Assembly (NCBI RefSeq): GCF_014495685.1
Contig: NZ_JACTVI010000007.1
Coordinates: forward strand, 62,001 to 126,000
Length of the DNA: 64,000 nucleotides
Source of the DNA: Streptomyces sp. TRM68367
GTDB lineage: Bacteria > Actinomycetota > Actinomycetes > Streptomycetales > Streptomycetaceae
Reading direction: 5' to 3'
Part shown: piece by piece, positions 35,715 to 44,283 of the stretch
How the letters are laid out: each line of letters begins with the position of its first letter
Numbering within the stretch: the first letter of the stretch is position 1
The notes under the pieces: generated by a model
Databases searched by the model: none
Seen by the model: only the letters and a program-made list of their open reading frames with translations
What the model was told of the DNA's origin: nothing
Translations under genes and position numbers: made by a program

Positions 35715-36080
35715 TCAGTCCTTCGGTGTGGGGGCCGGGGTGTCGGGGTCCGGAGTGCCGGGGGTGTCGTCCGACGCCGCGTCGAGGCGGCGGCCCAGTG
35801 CGTCGAGGCTCTCGGTCCAGAGCTTGCGGTACGGGGCCAGCCAGGCGTCCAGTTCGGCGATCGGGGCGGGGTCGAGGGCGTAGACGCGGCGCTGCGCGTC
35901 CTGCCGCACCCGCACCAGGCCCGCCTCCCGGAGCACTCTGAGGTGCTTCGACGTACTGGGCTGGCTGAGCCCGCACGCTTCCACGATCTCGCCGACGGAC
36001 CGTGGCCGCTCCAGGAGCAGCGCGACGATGGCCCGCCGGTGCGGATCGGCGAGGGCGGTCCAGAGCGGGGGGTCGGACAT
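35715..36080 (-). CDS. ArsR family winged-helix regulator
   Basis: The product is 121 aa. The winged helix spans ~residues 8-80: LADPHRRAIVALLLERPRSV, EACGLSQPSTSKHLRVLREAG as recognition helix, and LVRVRQDAQRRVYALDP as wing. There is no metal-binding CxC near the helices, so it is not an arsenic sensor; it belongs to the non-metal ArsR group that pairs with SRPBCC proteins. The C-terminus is Pro/Asp-rich and disordered. It probably represses its own promoter, since the sequence just upstream of the start is unusually AT-rich (ATATGCCT then TTATATGCC). Confidence 0.92.
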   Translation of the reverse strand: MSDPPLWTALADPHRRAIVALLLERPRSVGEIVEACGLSQPSTSKHLRVLREAGLVRVRQDAQRRVYALDPAPIAELDAWLAPYRKLWTESLDALGRRLDAASDDTPGTPDPDTPAPTPKD

Positions 36081-36224
36081 GGGGCCAATATGCCTCGACG
36101 GTTATATGCCAGTCAAGGAATACTCGTGCGGGCCCTCATTGGTGCCGCGCGGAACGGGGTACTCACGAGCTCGGGGAGAGAGACCGACCAGTCGAACGCG
36201 CACCGTACGGCGGAGGGAGACACC

Positions 36225-36416
36225 GTGCCCCAGGACCACGACGACCGGGACGACCGCGAGCAGCAGCCCGACACGGCCGTGGAGGAAGTCCTGCGCGAGA
36301 TCGAGGACGCCGAACGCCGCACCCGGGACTCCGCCGAGCAGCGTCGGCACCGGGGCGAGGCCGGCGAGGCCATCACCCCGAACCCGCGCGCTCAGGAGGA
36401 GTCCCACGGGGACTGA
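36225..36416 (+). CDS. Small highly charged hypothetical protein
   Basis: The product is 63 aa from GTG 36225, with CGGAGGGAGA upstream. It is almost entirely charged and polar: DHDDRDDREQQPD, then a helix EEVLREIEDAERRTRDSAEQRRHRG, ending in PRAQEESHGD. A single amphipathic or coiled helix in a disordered chain is likely. I do not know its function. It is read outward from the ArsR promoter region and stands alone. Confidence 0.7.
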   Translation: MPQDHDDRDDREQQPDTAVEEVLREIEDAERRTRDSAEQRRHRGEAGEAITPNPRAQEESHGD

Positions 36417-36435
36417 GTACGCATGCTTGTCAATT

Positions 36436-36460
36436 GTTTCCGGCGGTAATCACCGGGTCG
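36436..36460 (+). promoter_or_regulatory. SigB-like promoter candidate for the STAS gene
   Basis: GTTT at 36436 and GGGTCG at 36455, with a 15-base spacer, resemble the actinobacterial SigB-group pattern (GTTT-N14..16-GGGTAY), though the last two bases differ. It lies 100 bases before the STAS gene, whose family is often controlled this way. Confidence 0.3.
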
Positions 36461-36559
36461 GGTGAACCAGATCTTGGCAGAGGTCCCGTCAGGGATGGCC
36501 CCGACCGTCGCGGGGTAGCTACCGGGATCGAACACGCCTCACGCCGAGGTGGAACGTAC

Positions 36560-36973
36560 ATGACACCGGAAGCCGAAGACGCCGCCTCCGCGGCACCCGG
36601 GGGTACGGCCGCGGGCTCGGCCGGACCGGGACTGCCCGCAGCGAACGCCCATGCCCGCACCCGCATCAGCGGCCCCTTCACCGTGGTCGAAGTGACGGGC
36701 GAGATCGACGTCGCCACCGCGGACCTCGTCGCGGAGCACCTGGACGCGGCGACCGCCCGGCCCGAGCCGGACGTGCTGGTCGACCTGCGGTCCGTCGCCT
36801 TCTTCGACTGCTCGGGCCTGCGATTGCTGTGCCGGGCCGGGGCGAGGGCCGAGCGGCACGGCGGCCGGGTGCGCGTGGTGTGCGGCACGCCGCGCATCCG
36901 CCGACTGCTGCGCGCCTCGGGTCTGCTGGCCCGCTTTCCGCCGTTGCCGGCGATACCGGGCGAGCGGGAGTGA
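36560..36973 (+). CDS. STAS-domain anti-sigma factor antagonist
   Basis: The product is 137 aa. A disordered Ala/Gly-rich N-terminus (~30 residues) precedes the STAS domain: FTVVEVTGEIDVATADLVAEHL, then PDVLVDLRSVAFFDCSGLRLLCRA, where the Ser of DCSG is the usual phosphorylation site, then GGRVRVVCGTPRIRRLLRASGL. When unphosphorylated such proteins bind an anti-sigma kinase and free its sigma factor. The SpoIIE/HATPase protein at 22685 is a plausible partner enzyme, but the two are not adjacent. ATG 36560 has GGTGGAACG upstream. Confidence 0.92.
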   Translation: MTPEAEDAASAAPGGTAAGSAGPGLPAANAHARTRISGPFTVVEVTGEIDVATADLVAEHLDAATARPEPDVLVDLRSVAFFDCSGLRLLCRAGARAERHGGRVRVVCGTPRIRRLLRASGLLARFPPLPAIPGERE

Positions 36974-37160
36974 CACCCGGTGAGCCGGCGTGGTGCCGGG
37001 GCCGCCATGGCGGGCCCACTATGAGCAGTGCCGGGGGTGGCGGGCGGCCCCACTTCGCCCGCCGCCCCCGGTGCGGGATCACCCGGCCCCGCGACTGCGG
37101 CTCACACTCCCCATCTGCAGGCCGCGGTCATGCGCGCGGGGTCCGTGCGGTCCCGGTCCC

Positions 37161-37604
37161 TCAGAACGTGAAGACGCCCGCCCCGTGGGCGTTCTTCACG
37201 CACTCGTTGGCGAAGGTGCGTTCATAGGAGACGCGCTGCCCCTGCCACACGCCGTCGACGGTGACGACGACAGGGTTGTACTCCTTGGTGCACAGCACGC
37301 CTTCTCTCGCCTTCAGAGCGTCGAAGTCTCCTGCGACACGGCGCAGTTCGGCGCATGCCCGGTCGGCGGCGGGGTGCGTTCCGGAGGGCTTCGGCGCGCA
37401 GGTCAGCGTGACCGCTCGCTCAGGATCGGCAAGGGCGGCACTCTCCCCGTGGCCCACTGTGAGCACCAGGGCCGACGGGGCGTAGAGCGCGGAGGGGGCG
37501 GAGGGGGCGGCGGCCGGGGAGGCGAGGGCAGCCCCCGTGAGGGGTCCGCAGACGGCGGTGGCCGTCAGACCCAGTGTCGTTGCCCAGCGCGCGGTGTTCC
37601 GCAT
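37161..37604 (-). CDS. Secreted subtilisin-inhibitor-like (SSI) protein, predicted trypsin-type specificity
   Basis: The product is 147 aa. ATG 37604 is preferred over 37613 because GGAAGG sits at proper spacing only for the inner ATG. A Sec signal covers ~1-30. The mature SSI domain shows [40 protein letters not shown], and the reactive loop [16 protein letters not shown], then [11 protein letters not shown]. The Cys residues for both SSI disulfides are present. In SSI the P1 residue follows Cys-Pro; here the loop is Cys-Thr-Lys, so P1 is Lys and trypsin-like proteases are the likely targets. Streptomyces uses such inhibitors to control its own extracellular proteases. Confidence 0.92.
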   Translation of the reverse strand: MRNTARWATTLGLTATAVCGPLTGAALASPAAAPSAPSALYAPSALVLTVGHGESAALADPERAVTLTCAPKPSGTHPAADRACAELRRVAGDFDALKAREGVLCTKEYNPVVVTVDGVWQGQRVSYERTFANECVKNAHGAGVFTF

Positions 37605-37925
37605 TGTGTGCATCCTTCCGCTCGGTTCGAGGGTTGCCGCCCGGCTCGGTCGGTGCCCGTCCGGCGAGCGCGAGTCTGCCGAGTCCGCCGCCGGAACTCA
37701 CATCGACCCCATGGGTTTCAGTAACCTTACGTATTGAATCAGTGGCGTGAAGTCACGAACTTTGAACGTTCCAATGGCCGAACCGCACGGTTCTTGATCG
37801 CCCAAGGCCACCGAGTGGCGGGTTTCCCCACGCCCGGTAATAGGCCTGAAACATTCCGTTTGAGCTCTCGGCGTAGCCCGCGCAGCGCCCTTGTACTCGC
37901 GTTCGCATCGAGTAATGCTGATTAC

Positions 37926-38480
37926 ATGATTACGTCAGAGCAGCAAGCGAAACTGCGCGGCTGGTTCGCAGGCCGGCTGCCGGACGACCTGTTCGAGGAA
38001 CTCGTCGAGGTCACGGCGGACCGCGAGGAGATCACCGTGATCGGCCGCATCCCCGAGCCCCGGCTCGCCGTGGACGCCTCCACCGCCGAGCGGGAGGCAG
38101 CTGTCGAGGGCCGGATCGAGGAGTTCCGGGAGCGTACCCGGCAGGACCGGATGGCGGTCGCCCGGGAGGCCGAGCACAAGTTCCGCCGGAAGGTCTCCTG
38201 GGGCGTGGAGTGCGGTACGCGGCGCGCGCTGTTCACGCATGTGGCCGCGCCCGTCATGACCCGACTGCGCCAGCCCGAGCGCCAGGTCCTGGACACCCTG
38301 ATCGCCGGCGGCGTCGCCCGCAGCCGCAGCGACGCGCTGGCCTGGTGCGTCCGGCTGGTGCAGCGGCACGCCGACGACTGGCTCGCCGAACTGCGCGAGT
38401 CCCTCGAACACGTCCAGCGGGTCAGGGCCCAGGGGCCCGACGCCGAGCCGCCGGACGCTCCCCCGGTGGACGAGGAGTGA
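37926..38480 (+). CDS. Hypothetical protein, possible ribbon-helix-helix-like C-terminus
   Basis: The product is 184 aa from ATG 37926. The start has no clear ribosome-binding site and may be leaderless; the open frame extends upstream through non-coding-looking DNA. The N-terminal half contains MITSEQQAKLRGWFAGRLPDDLF, with an acidic EVTADREEITVIGRIPEP strand, then a charged coiled helix. The C-terminal part, RQVLDTLIAGGVARSRSDALAWCVRLVQRHADDWLAEL, resembles small regulators that use a short helix pair for DNA or protein contact. I cannot name a family. It is probably a conserved actinomycete hypothetical. Confidence 0.75.
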   Translation: MITSEQQAKLRGWFAGRLPDDLFEELVEVTADREEITVIGRIPEPRLAVDASTAEREAAVEGRIEEFRERTRQDRMAVAREAEHKFRRKVSWGVECGTRRALFTHVAAPVMTRLRQPERQVLDTLIAGGVARSRSDALAWCVRLVQRHADDWLAELRESLEHVQRVRAQGPDAEPPDAPPVDEE

Positions 38481-38556
38481 GCTGCCGCCGGGACCATTGA
38501 TGCTCCTATTGCTCGTCAAGCGCTCTGAGGCACGAGGCGCAAGGTACTTTCGTTGC

Positions 38557-38808
38557 ATGTCACTGACTCCCGACGACGAGGTCCGCAGCCGCGACGAACT
38601 GGTTTCCTTCGTTCGAGAACTGCGTCAGGACTACCTCCGTCGGGGACACGAATGGGAGAACCAAAGCCTCGACGGTTTCCTTGAGGCCCTCGCGGCATGG
38701 ATGCATGACTCGCCGGGCTGGTACCAGAACGTGGGGAAGGATCTCCCGGAAGGCGGGGACTGGACCTTCCTGGCCAGAGCGCTTCAGGCCGCCACTGTCT
38801 ATGAGTGA
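38557..38808 (+). CDS. DUF7660-like small protein
   Basis: The product is 83 aa from ATG 38557. It is acidic and has the DUF7660-type pattern: SRDELVSFVRELRQDYLRRG, EWENQSLDGFLEALAAWMHD, GWYQNVGKDLPEGGDWTFLARALQAATVYE. Such proteins resemble small immunity or polymorphic-toxin-associated proteins, but their role is not established. The IS110 element starts within about 20 bases of its stop, so any downstream partner gene may have been displaced. Confidence 0.8.
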   Translation: MSLTPDDEVRSRDELVSFVRELRQDYLRRGHEWENQSLDGFLEALAAWMHDSPGWYQNVGKDLPEGGDWTFLARALQAATVYE

Positions 38809-38829
38809 AGTGGTGTTCGCGTCGAACGG

Positions 38830-40058
38830 TCAGGCCGCATGGAGCCATTCGCGGTAGGTGTGGGCGAGGTCGTCGTCTCGGCGGATCCCGCGTTCGAGGG
38901 TGGAGATGGTGGTCGGCCAGAGTCCGAAGTGACGGGCGGCCGCGGTGAGCGTGATGTTCTTGGACTGGCGCAGAGGCCGCAGGTCGGCGATGCCGGGGAT
39001 GGTCACCGTGCTGGTCAGGCAGCGGAACATCTCGCGGGCGATGGCCCGTTTCAACAGCCGGATGATCTCCTTCTTCGTCCGGCCCGCGGTGGTCTGCCGT
39101 GCCACGTATTCGCGGGTGCGGGAGTCGCTGGACATGCGGACCAGGGCGATGCGGTAGAGGGCGGCGTTGGCCGCCCGGTCGCCGCCGCGTGAGAGGCGGT
39201 GCCGGTTCGTTCTGCCGCTGGACGCGGGGACCGGGGCGGCTCCGCACAGGGCGGCGAAGGAAGCCTCGGTCCGCATGCGTTCGGGATTGCCGCCGGCGGT
39301 GACCAGCAGCTGGGCCGCAGTGTCGGGGCCGACTCCGTGGACAGCCCGCAGGCCGGGGTTGTGGGCGGTGACCTCGCTGTCCAGGGCCCGGGTCAGGGCT
39401 TCGTGCTCGGCGGTCAGCTCTCTGACACGCCGGGCGAGGCTCTTCAGCGCGGTGAGGACCGCGGTGTGGACCGCGTCCCCGCCCGGCCGCAGCCGGGCCA
39501 GGGCGTCGGTGCGCTCTGTTCCCTTCAGCCGGCCGTACTTGGCGCGGATGGCCTCGGGCGCGCTGATGAGGATGTGCCCGATCTGGTTCAGGGCGGCGGT
39601 GCGGGCCTTGACGGCGGAGCGGGCGGCGTTGTGCAGGGCACGTATCCCGGCGACGGTGTCGTCCTTGGGCGCACCGGAGGCCCGTCCGGACAGGCCCGTC
39701 CGGACAGGGCCGCCCGGGCAGCGGCGTAGGCGTCGATGGGATCTGACTTTCCGATGCGGCGCCGTTCGGCCCGGTCGGGCCGGTTGACCTCCACCACGTG
39801 AAGGCCCGCCGAGCGGGCGGCCCGGGTGAAGCCCGCCCCGTAGGAGGCGGTGCCTTCCACGCCGATCGCGATCACGTGTCCGTGCGCGGTCAGGAAGGCC
39901 ACCGCCGCGGCATACCCCGCGGCGGTGGTGGCGAACTCGGCGTCCGCGAGGTGACCGCCGTTGTCGCTGATGACCGCGACGTGAACCGTGTCGGCGTGGG
40001 AGTCGACCCCGCCGCACACGATCTCATCGGCTGTGTCCTGTGCCGTCACTGCTGCCAT
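38830..40058 (-). pseudogene. IS110-family transposase, frameshifted by a 14-bp tandem duplication
   Basis: The N-terminal DEDD (RuvC-like) half is in one frame from ATG 40058: GGVDSHADTVHVAVIS, AIGVEGTASYGAG, VEVNRPDRAERRRIGKSDPIDAYAAARAALSG. The C-terminal transposase_20 half is in another: AAQLLVTAGGNPERMRTEASFAALCGAAPVPASSG, then NRHRLSRGGDRAANAALYRIAL, and an HTH-like tail TLTAAARHFGLWPTTISTLERG. The two frames meet where a 14-bp unit is duplicated (39680-39707). Removing one copy gives one continuous ~405-aa transposase. The present gene cannot make full-length protein without recoding. Confidence 0.88.
39680..39707. repeat. 14-bp tandem duplication inside the transposase
   Basis: GCCCGTCCGGACAG occurs twice head to tail (39680-39693 and 39694-39707). 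Fourteen is not a multiple of three, so the second copy causes the frameshift. Confidence 0.9.
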
Positions 40059-40061
40059 GCT

Positions 40062-40290
40062 GGTAACGCCTTCCCAGTCCCGAGGCAGGCGTCGGCCGGG
40101 TGGCGCAGACAGGACATGAGGGGGCTTCTGACCAAGCTCCTATCAGGTCATGTTCCGCCCGGCCGAAGCCATGAGAACAAGCCCCGGCAGCCGGACAGAA
40201 CAACGGGAGGACAACCCAGCAGGGCGTCAGTCAGTGCCCGAGTCACGACCACCGGAACCTGCGTACCACTATCAATGTCAGTGCCGTTCG
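40062..40290 (-). ncRNA. Candidate bridge-RNA region of the IS110 element
   Basis: IS110-group elements encode a structured guide (bridge) RNA in the non-coding end upstream of the transposase, and this stretch occupies that place. An 11-bp stem with one wobble pair joins 40093-40103 to 40155-40165. Inside it GGGGGCTT (40120-40127) can pair with AAGCTCCT (40134-40141) around a 6-nt loop. Guide loops were not matched to target and donor. Confidence 0.35.
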
Positions 40291-40303
40291 CTACGTTGCG
40301 GGC

Positions 40304-40999
40304 ATGACTGATTTCGTACTGGTGGCGGGGGCGCGGCTCGGGGCGTGGGCGTGGGACGAGGTGGCGGCTCACCTGCGTGCAGCCGGGCACGGCGTCCATC
40401 CGCTGAGCCTTTCCGGCCTCGCCGAGAAGCAGGGCGTACCGGCCGGGCAGCAGACGCATGTGCAGGACATCGTCGACGAGGTCGAGCGGCTCGGTCTGCG
40501 GGACGTGGTGCTGGTCGGGCACAGCTACTCGGGCATCCCGGTCGGCCAGGCGGCGGAGCGGATCGGTGACCGGCTGAGGCGTGTCGTCTTCGTCGACTCG
40601 AACGTCCCCGTCGACGGGGAGTCGTTCCTGTCGGGCTGGGACAGCGAGCACGTGCGGCGGGAGATCGCCGAGAACGACGGCTTCTGGCCCCCGGCCCCCG
40701 CGGCCCACTATGCGGGCCAGGGCCTGACGGCCGATCAGATAGCCCACATCGTGGCCGGATCGACCCGGCACCCTGGTGCCACGCTGACCGAACCGGCCGC
40801 CCTGACACGGCCGATCGGCGAGCTTCCGGCGACGTACATCAAGTGCCTGCTCGACGGCGACGAGCCGATGCCGGCCGTGGCCGAGGCGCTCAAGAGTGAG
40901 CACTGGACGCTGGTGGAGATGGCGACCGGGCACTGGCCGATGTTCTCGCAGCCGCGCGAACTGGCCCGCATCCTGCGGGAGTCGGTGGTCGGATCCTGA
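40304..40999 (+). CDS. Alpha/beta hydrolase
   Basis: The product is 231 aa. FVLVAGARLGAWAWDEVAAHL contains the oxyanion-side motif of small esterase/hydroxynitrile-lyase-like hydrolases. The nucleophile elbow is VVLVGHSYSGIPVGQ (Ser ~residue 73). The acid is probably in CLLDGDEPMP, and the catalytic His is in ATGHWPMFSQPRELA. This subgroup hydrolyses small esters or related compounds; the substrate is unknown. ATG 40304 starts right after the IS110 flank, so its original promoter may be disturbed. Confidence 0.9.
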   Translation: MTDFVLVAGARLGAWAWDEVAAHLRAAGHGVHPLSLSGLAEKQGVPAGQQTHVQDIVDEVERLGLRDVVLVGHSYSGIPVGQAAERIGDRLRRVVFVDSNVPVDGESFLSGWDSEHVRREIAENDGFWPPAPAAHYAGQGLTADQIAHIVAGSTRHPGATLTEPAALTRPIGELPATYIKCLLDGDEPMPAVAEALKSEHWTLVEMATGHWPMFSQPRELARILRESVVGS

Positions 41000-41069
41000 A
41001 GTCCGCTCCGGCTACCCGCCGGTATGGTCGGTGCGGCGCGTTCTCAGCGACTACAGGCGGGACGGACAC

Positions 41070-41790
41070 ATGGGCAGGCACTGGGCCGACTTCCAGTACG
41101 AGATCTACCTGAACGGGATGACCGGGGCCGTGCCGCGGCTGCCCACCGACCTGACCCGGCTCGAGGCGCTCACCGAGCAGCGGCTCGGTCCCGGCCCGGT
41201 GGGCTATGTGGCGGGCAGCGCGGGCCACGGCAGTACGGCCCGCGCCAACCGGGCGGCTCTCGGGCGGCGCCGGATCGTGCCGCGCATGCTGCGGGACGTG
41301 CACGAACGCGATCTGTCGGTCGAGGTGCTGGGCCGCCCCCTGCCCGCCCCGCTGGCCCTGGCGCCGGTCGGCGTGCTGTCGATCATGCACCCGGACGCCG
41401 AGCGTCCTGCACCCGGACGACGCCCGGCTCGCCGCCGACGCCGGGATGGACGGCGTGGTGGTGTCCAACCACGGCGGCCGCCAGGTCGCCGGTGCCGTCG
41501 CGGCGGCCGACGCGCTGCCCCGGGTGGCCGAGGCGGTCGGCGACCGGCTCACCGTGCTGTTCGACAGCGGCGTCCGCACCGGCGACGACGTCTTCAAGGC
41601 CCTCGCGCTCGGCGCCCGGGCGGTGCTCCTGGGACGGCCGTACGTCTACGGCCTCGGCCTCGACGGACAGGCGGGCGTCGAGCACGTGATCCGCTGTCTG
41701 CTCGCGGAGTTCGACCTCACCCTCGCCCTGACCGGGCACGCCTCCCCCGCCACGCCCGGCCCCTCCGACCTCGTCGAGGAGACCGCGTGA
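41070..41790 (+). pseudogene. FMN-dependent alpha-hydroxy-acid dehydrogenase (lactate 2-monooxygenase-like) with internal deletion
   Basis: The N-terminal ~110 residues are intact from ATG 41070: ADFQYEIYLNGMTGAVPRLP, GPVGYVAGSAGHGSTARANR, LPAPLALAPVGVLSIMHPDAE. The frame then shifts, and the C-terminal part resumes with LHPDDARLAADAGMDGVVVSNHGGRQV (catalytic His), LFDSGVRTGDDVFKALALGA and VLLGRPYVYGLGLDGQAG. Roughly 150 central residues are absent, including much of the barrel and FMN contacts. The motif TGCACCCGGACG occurs on both sides of the junction at ~41385-41425. The encoded protein cannot fold as a complete barrel. Confidence 0.85.
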
Positions 41791-42119
41791 CGGCCCGGCC
41801 GCGCTGCGCGAGGCCCGTGTGATCGTCACGGCGCTCGCCCGGGTGCCCGCCGGACACGTCGCCGCCGAGCCGCACCTGGAGCTGGTGCAGTGCGCGCTGG
41901 ACGAGCTGCTGCGCACCGCCGACTACGCGCTCGCCGCCGTCCAGAACGCGGCCGGCTCCTCGCGGGCACACCACCGCGGGACGTCGTCGCCCGACCCGGG
42001 TCCCGCGGGCCGCGCCTCGCCGAGTGCGCTGCGGCCCGGGTGCTGTCGCTGACCCGTGACCCGCGCGCCGTGGTCGGGGGCCTCGGCCGGCCAGCGCCCC
42101 CGACACCACGGCCCGTCGG
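41791..42119 (+). other. Unassigned stretch with a short unrecognised coding fragment
   Basis: From 41819 a 77-codon frame (GTG start, GAGG upstream) begins VIVTALARVPAGHVAAEPHLELVQCALDEL and looks like a helical coding fragment, but it degrades after about 50 residues into Pro/Ser-rich sequence. It may be another truncated gene. Nothing else is visible here. Confidence 0.3.
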
Positions 42120-43769
42120 CTACTCCTCCCCGCCGGGGAAGTCCACGGCCCGCGCGCCCGGCGTCTGGCTCTCGGCGATGGACAGGGATCCGGCGGTCGT
42201 CGGCACCGGATCGGTGCGCCAGCGCTGTTCGGCGGAGCGGTCGCGGACCTTGACGACGATCTCGGCCTCCTGGTCCTGCGTGGTGGACGTGAGGACGAGC
42301 TGCTCGTCCCAGCGCGGCAGCAACTCCCCCTGCACGGTGAGGTCGTAGCGCACGTCGTCCCCGCGCTCGTCGTCCTCGTCGGCGCAGCTGTCGAGGATCA
42401 CGACGCCTGCGTCCTTGTGCGAGTCCAGGCACAGGTCGGGCTCGGCCACACTGCGCAACAGCCCGTCGTCCTCGTACGTCCACTGCTGCGTCCGTGCGGT
42501 CGAGCACGCCGCCAGCTCGGTCCCCGCTCCCGACTCCGGCTCGCCCCGCACGTCGAGGCACAGGTCGGCGGCGAGGTTGCGCAGCCGGGTCTGCCGGGGC
42601 GGGGTGGGCAGTCCGGCCGCGCCAGGATCGGACGCGTCGGGCGGCGAGGGCAGGGCGCCGCTGCCGCCGACGGCACTGGTCGAGGCGGCCGGGTCGGCGG
42701 CGCCGTCGTCGTACGACCAGACGCTGACGATGAGTACGGTCGCCAGTACCCCGGCCGAGACGGCGCCGACACCCGAGAGCAGGGCGCGGGGGCTGCGCGG
42801 CAGCGGCAGGGGGATGCGCCGCACCTGTGCCGGGATCCGGGCCAGCATCCGGTGCCGGCCGTTCTCGGCCGCCCTGCGCCCGCGGGCCGTCCGTCTGCCG
42901 CCGTGCTGTGCGCCGCGCCGGCCCCCGCCGACGGAGGCCCGGCCGGGCCGGGAGTCGAGATAGCGCCGGGCGCCCCAGCCGAGCACGGCCTCGGCGAGCA
43001 GCGTGCCCAGGCCGCCCTCGAAGTGGCCGAGCTGCTCGGCCGCCTGCCGGCAGTAGCGGCACTCCACGAGATGCTGCTGGACATCCGGCAGCTGGGCGCC
43101 GCCGCGGCGAATGGGGACGTCGAGGAGACGGTTGTAGAAGCGGCAGTCCTTGGTCGGCGCGAGTTCCCGGTGCGCCTGGACATGCCCCTCACGGAATTTG
43201 TCCCGCGCCTGCTCGAGCATGGCCGCCGCGCTGTCGGTGTCCATGCCCAGCAGACCGGCCGGTACGGTTATGGACTCCGCCTCGACCTCCGTGTGCCAGA
43301 GCAAACAGCGGGCGGCTCCGGGAAGGGCCTGGAATGACCGATCGACGAGTACGCGATTCTCGGGTGTCATCGACTTCGCCGAGCGCATGCCCCGCCCGCC
43401 GGCCGGTTTCTGCAGCGCGGGCAGAACTGCGGCTATTCGGTCGTCGGAGGACCACTCGCGGACCGTGTCACGCACGGCCAGCAGTAACCGGGGGCGCAGG
43501 GCCAGGCCCGGCTCGCCCTGCGTGACCCGGTCCAGGACCCGGCGGAAGGCGGCCGCGGTGACCATGTCCGCGGGGGTCGCCGAGGCGGCGAGGCAGATCA
43601 CCGCGTAGTCGTGCACCGACTGCCAGTGCCGCGCCATGAGCAGCCCGACGGAGTGGGCGGCCTCGCCCTCCGGGAGGCCCCGGAGCCGGGTGGCGAGGGA
43701 CTCGTCGGACTCCCCGGCATCCCCGCCGGGCGGGGGAGAGGGAGGACGAGGAGGGTGGGGGGTGGGCAC
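42120..43769 (-). CDS. Sigma-like / zinc-finger / transmembrane / ricin-type lectin fusion protein
   Basis: The product is 549 aa. GTG 43769 is 8 bases after GGAAGGA; an upstream in-frame GTG has no such site. The N-terminal half resembles an ECF sigma factor (LLMARHWQSVHDYAVICL, SFQALPGAARCLLWHTEVEAESI). VQQHLVECRYCRQAAEQL is an H-x3-C-x2-C motif as in zinc-binding anti-sigma domains. One membrane helix (GVGAVSAGVLATVLIVSVW) follows a Pro-rich basic stretch. The outer part is a ricin-B trefoil: LAADLCLDVRG, CSTARTQQWTYEDDGLL, CLDSHKDAG. A cytoplasmic sigma/anti-sigma module joined to an external sugar-binding domain suggests a surface sensor. A paralogue lies at 56749-59015. Confidence 0.85.
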   Translation of the reverse strand: MPTPHPPRPPSPPPGGDAGESDESLATRLRGLPEGEAAHSVGLLMARHWQSVHDYAVICLAASATPADMVTAAAFRRVLDRVTQGEPGLALRPRLLLAVRDTVREWSSDDRIAAVLPALQKPAGGRGMRSAKSMTPENRVLVDRSFQALPGAARCLLWHTEVEAESITVPAGLLGMDTDSAAAMLEQARDKFREGHVQAHRELAPTKDCRFYNRLLDVPIRRGGAQLPDVQQHLVECRYCRQAAEQLGHFEGGLGTLLAEAVLGWGARRYLDSRPGRASVGGGRRGAQHGGRRTARGRRAAENGRHRMLARIPAQVRRIPLPLPRSPRALLSGVGAVSAGVLATVLIVSVWSYDDGAADPAASTSAVGGSGALPSPPDASDPGAAGLPTPPRQTRLRNLAADLCLDVRGEPESGAGTELAACSTARTQQWTYEDDGLLRSVAEPDLCLDSHKDAGVVILDSCADEDDERGDDVRYDLTVQGELLPRWDEQLVLTSTTQDQEAEIVVKVRDRSAEQRWRTDPVPTTAGSLSIAESQTPGARAVDFPGGEE

Positions 43770-44283
43770 TGAGATGTTCCTTCCCACGCGCACGTGTCAC
43801 TCAGAAGTTCTGGGGGCCGAAAAGGAGCGCGGGCTGGTGCGTACCTCTTGGCGCGGCGCAGGGGGCGCGAATTCACCACGGGCAGGGCCCACGGCGATTC
43901 GGACCCGGCTCGTCAACGCGCGCGTGACACCCGGCCATTACCCCCCACACGGTGGTTCACTCTCGCACAAGTCACTCGGGGCCAACAAGGCACTCGGACC
44001 ACATCCGCCTCGTTGAAAGAAAGTCAGAAACGCATGGGCTAGCGTGCTCGCTCGCACCTGTTTTCGACATTTCATGCGCCCCGTGTGAATCGCACGCACA
44101 TGCCGGGTGCGCCGCGCACGCTCCCGGCGCACGCGCCGGCGTAGTGCACTGGGTGCGGCCCTTCCCTGAAGGCCGCGCGCAGGACGACTGCTCTCCTGTG
44201 CGCCCGGGCCGCCGGCCTTGTTCCTCCCGCCCTCGGCCGGCGGTCCCGAGGGCATGCCGCCGCCAGAGCCCGGCTGCCGGGTC
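43770..44283. other. 514-bp intergenic region, no gene seen
   Basis: It contains a 16-bp palindrome, CCGGCGCACGCGCCGG (44124-44139), and a bulged hairpin joining GCGGCC (44155) to GGCCGC (44171). The stretch around 44014-44075 is AT-richer and may be a promoter. ORFs here have poor codon bias. Confidence 0.5.

Larger units (their letters stand above)
38815..40290 (-). mobile_element. IS110-family insertion sequence (ends approximate)
   Basis: One transposase gene (38830-40058) fills most of the element, and about 230 non-coding bases lie upstream of it. IS110 elements lack long terminal inverted repeats, so the ends are estimated from flanking genes: the DUF7660 stop at 38808 and the hydrolase start at 40304. 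The element separates two unrelated genes. Confidence 0.55.
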
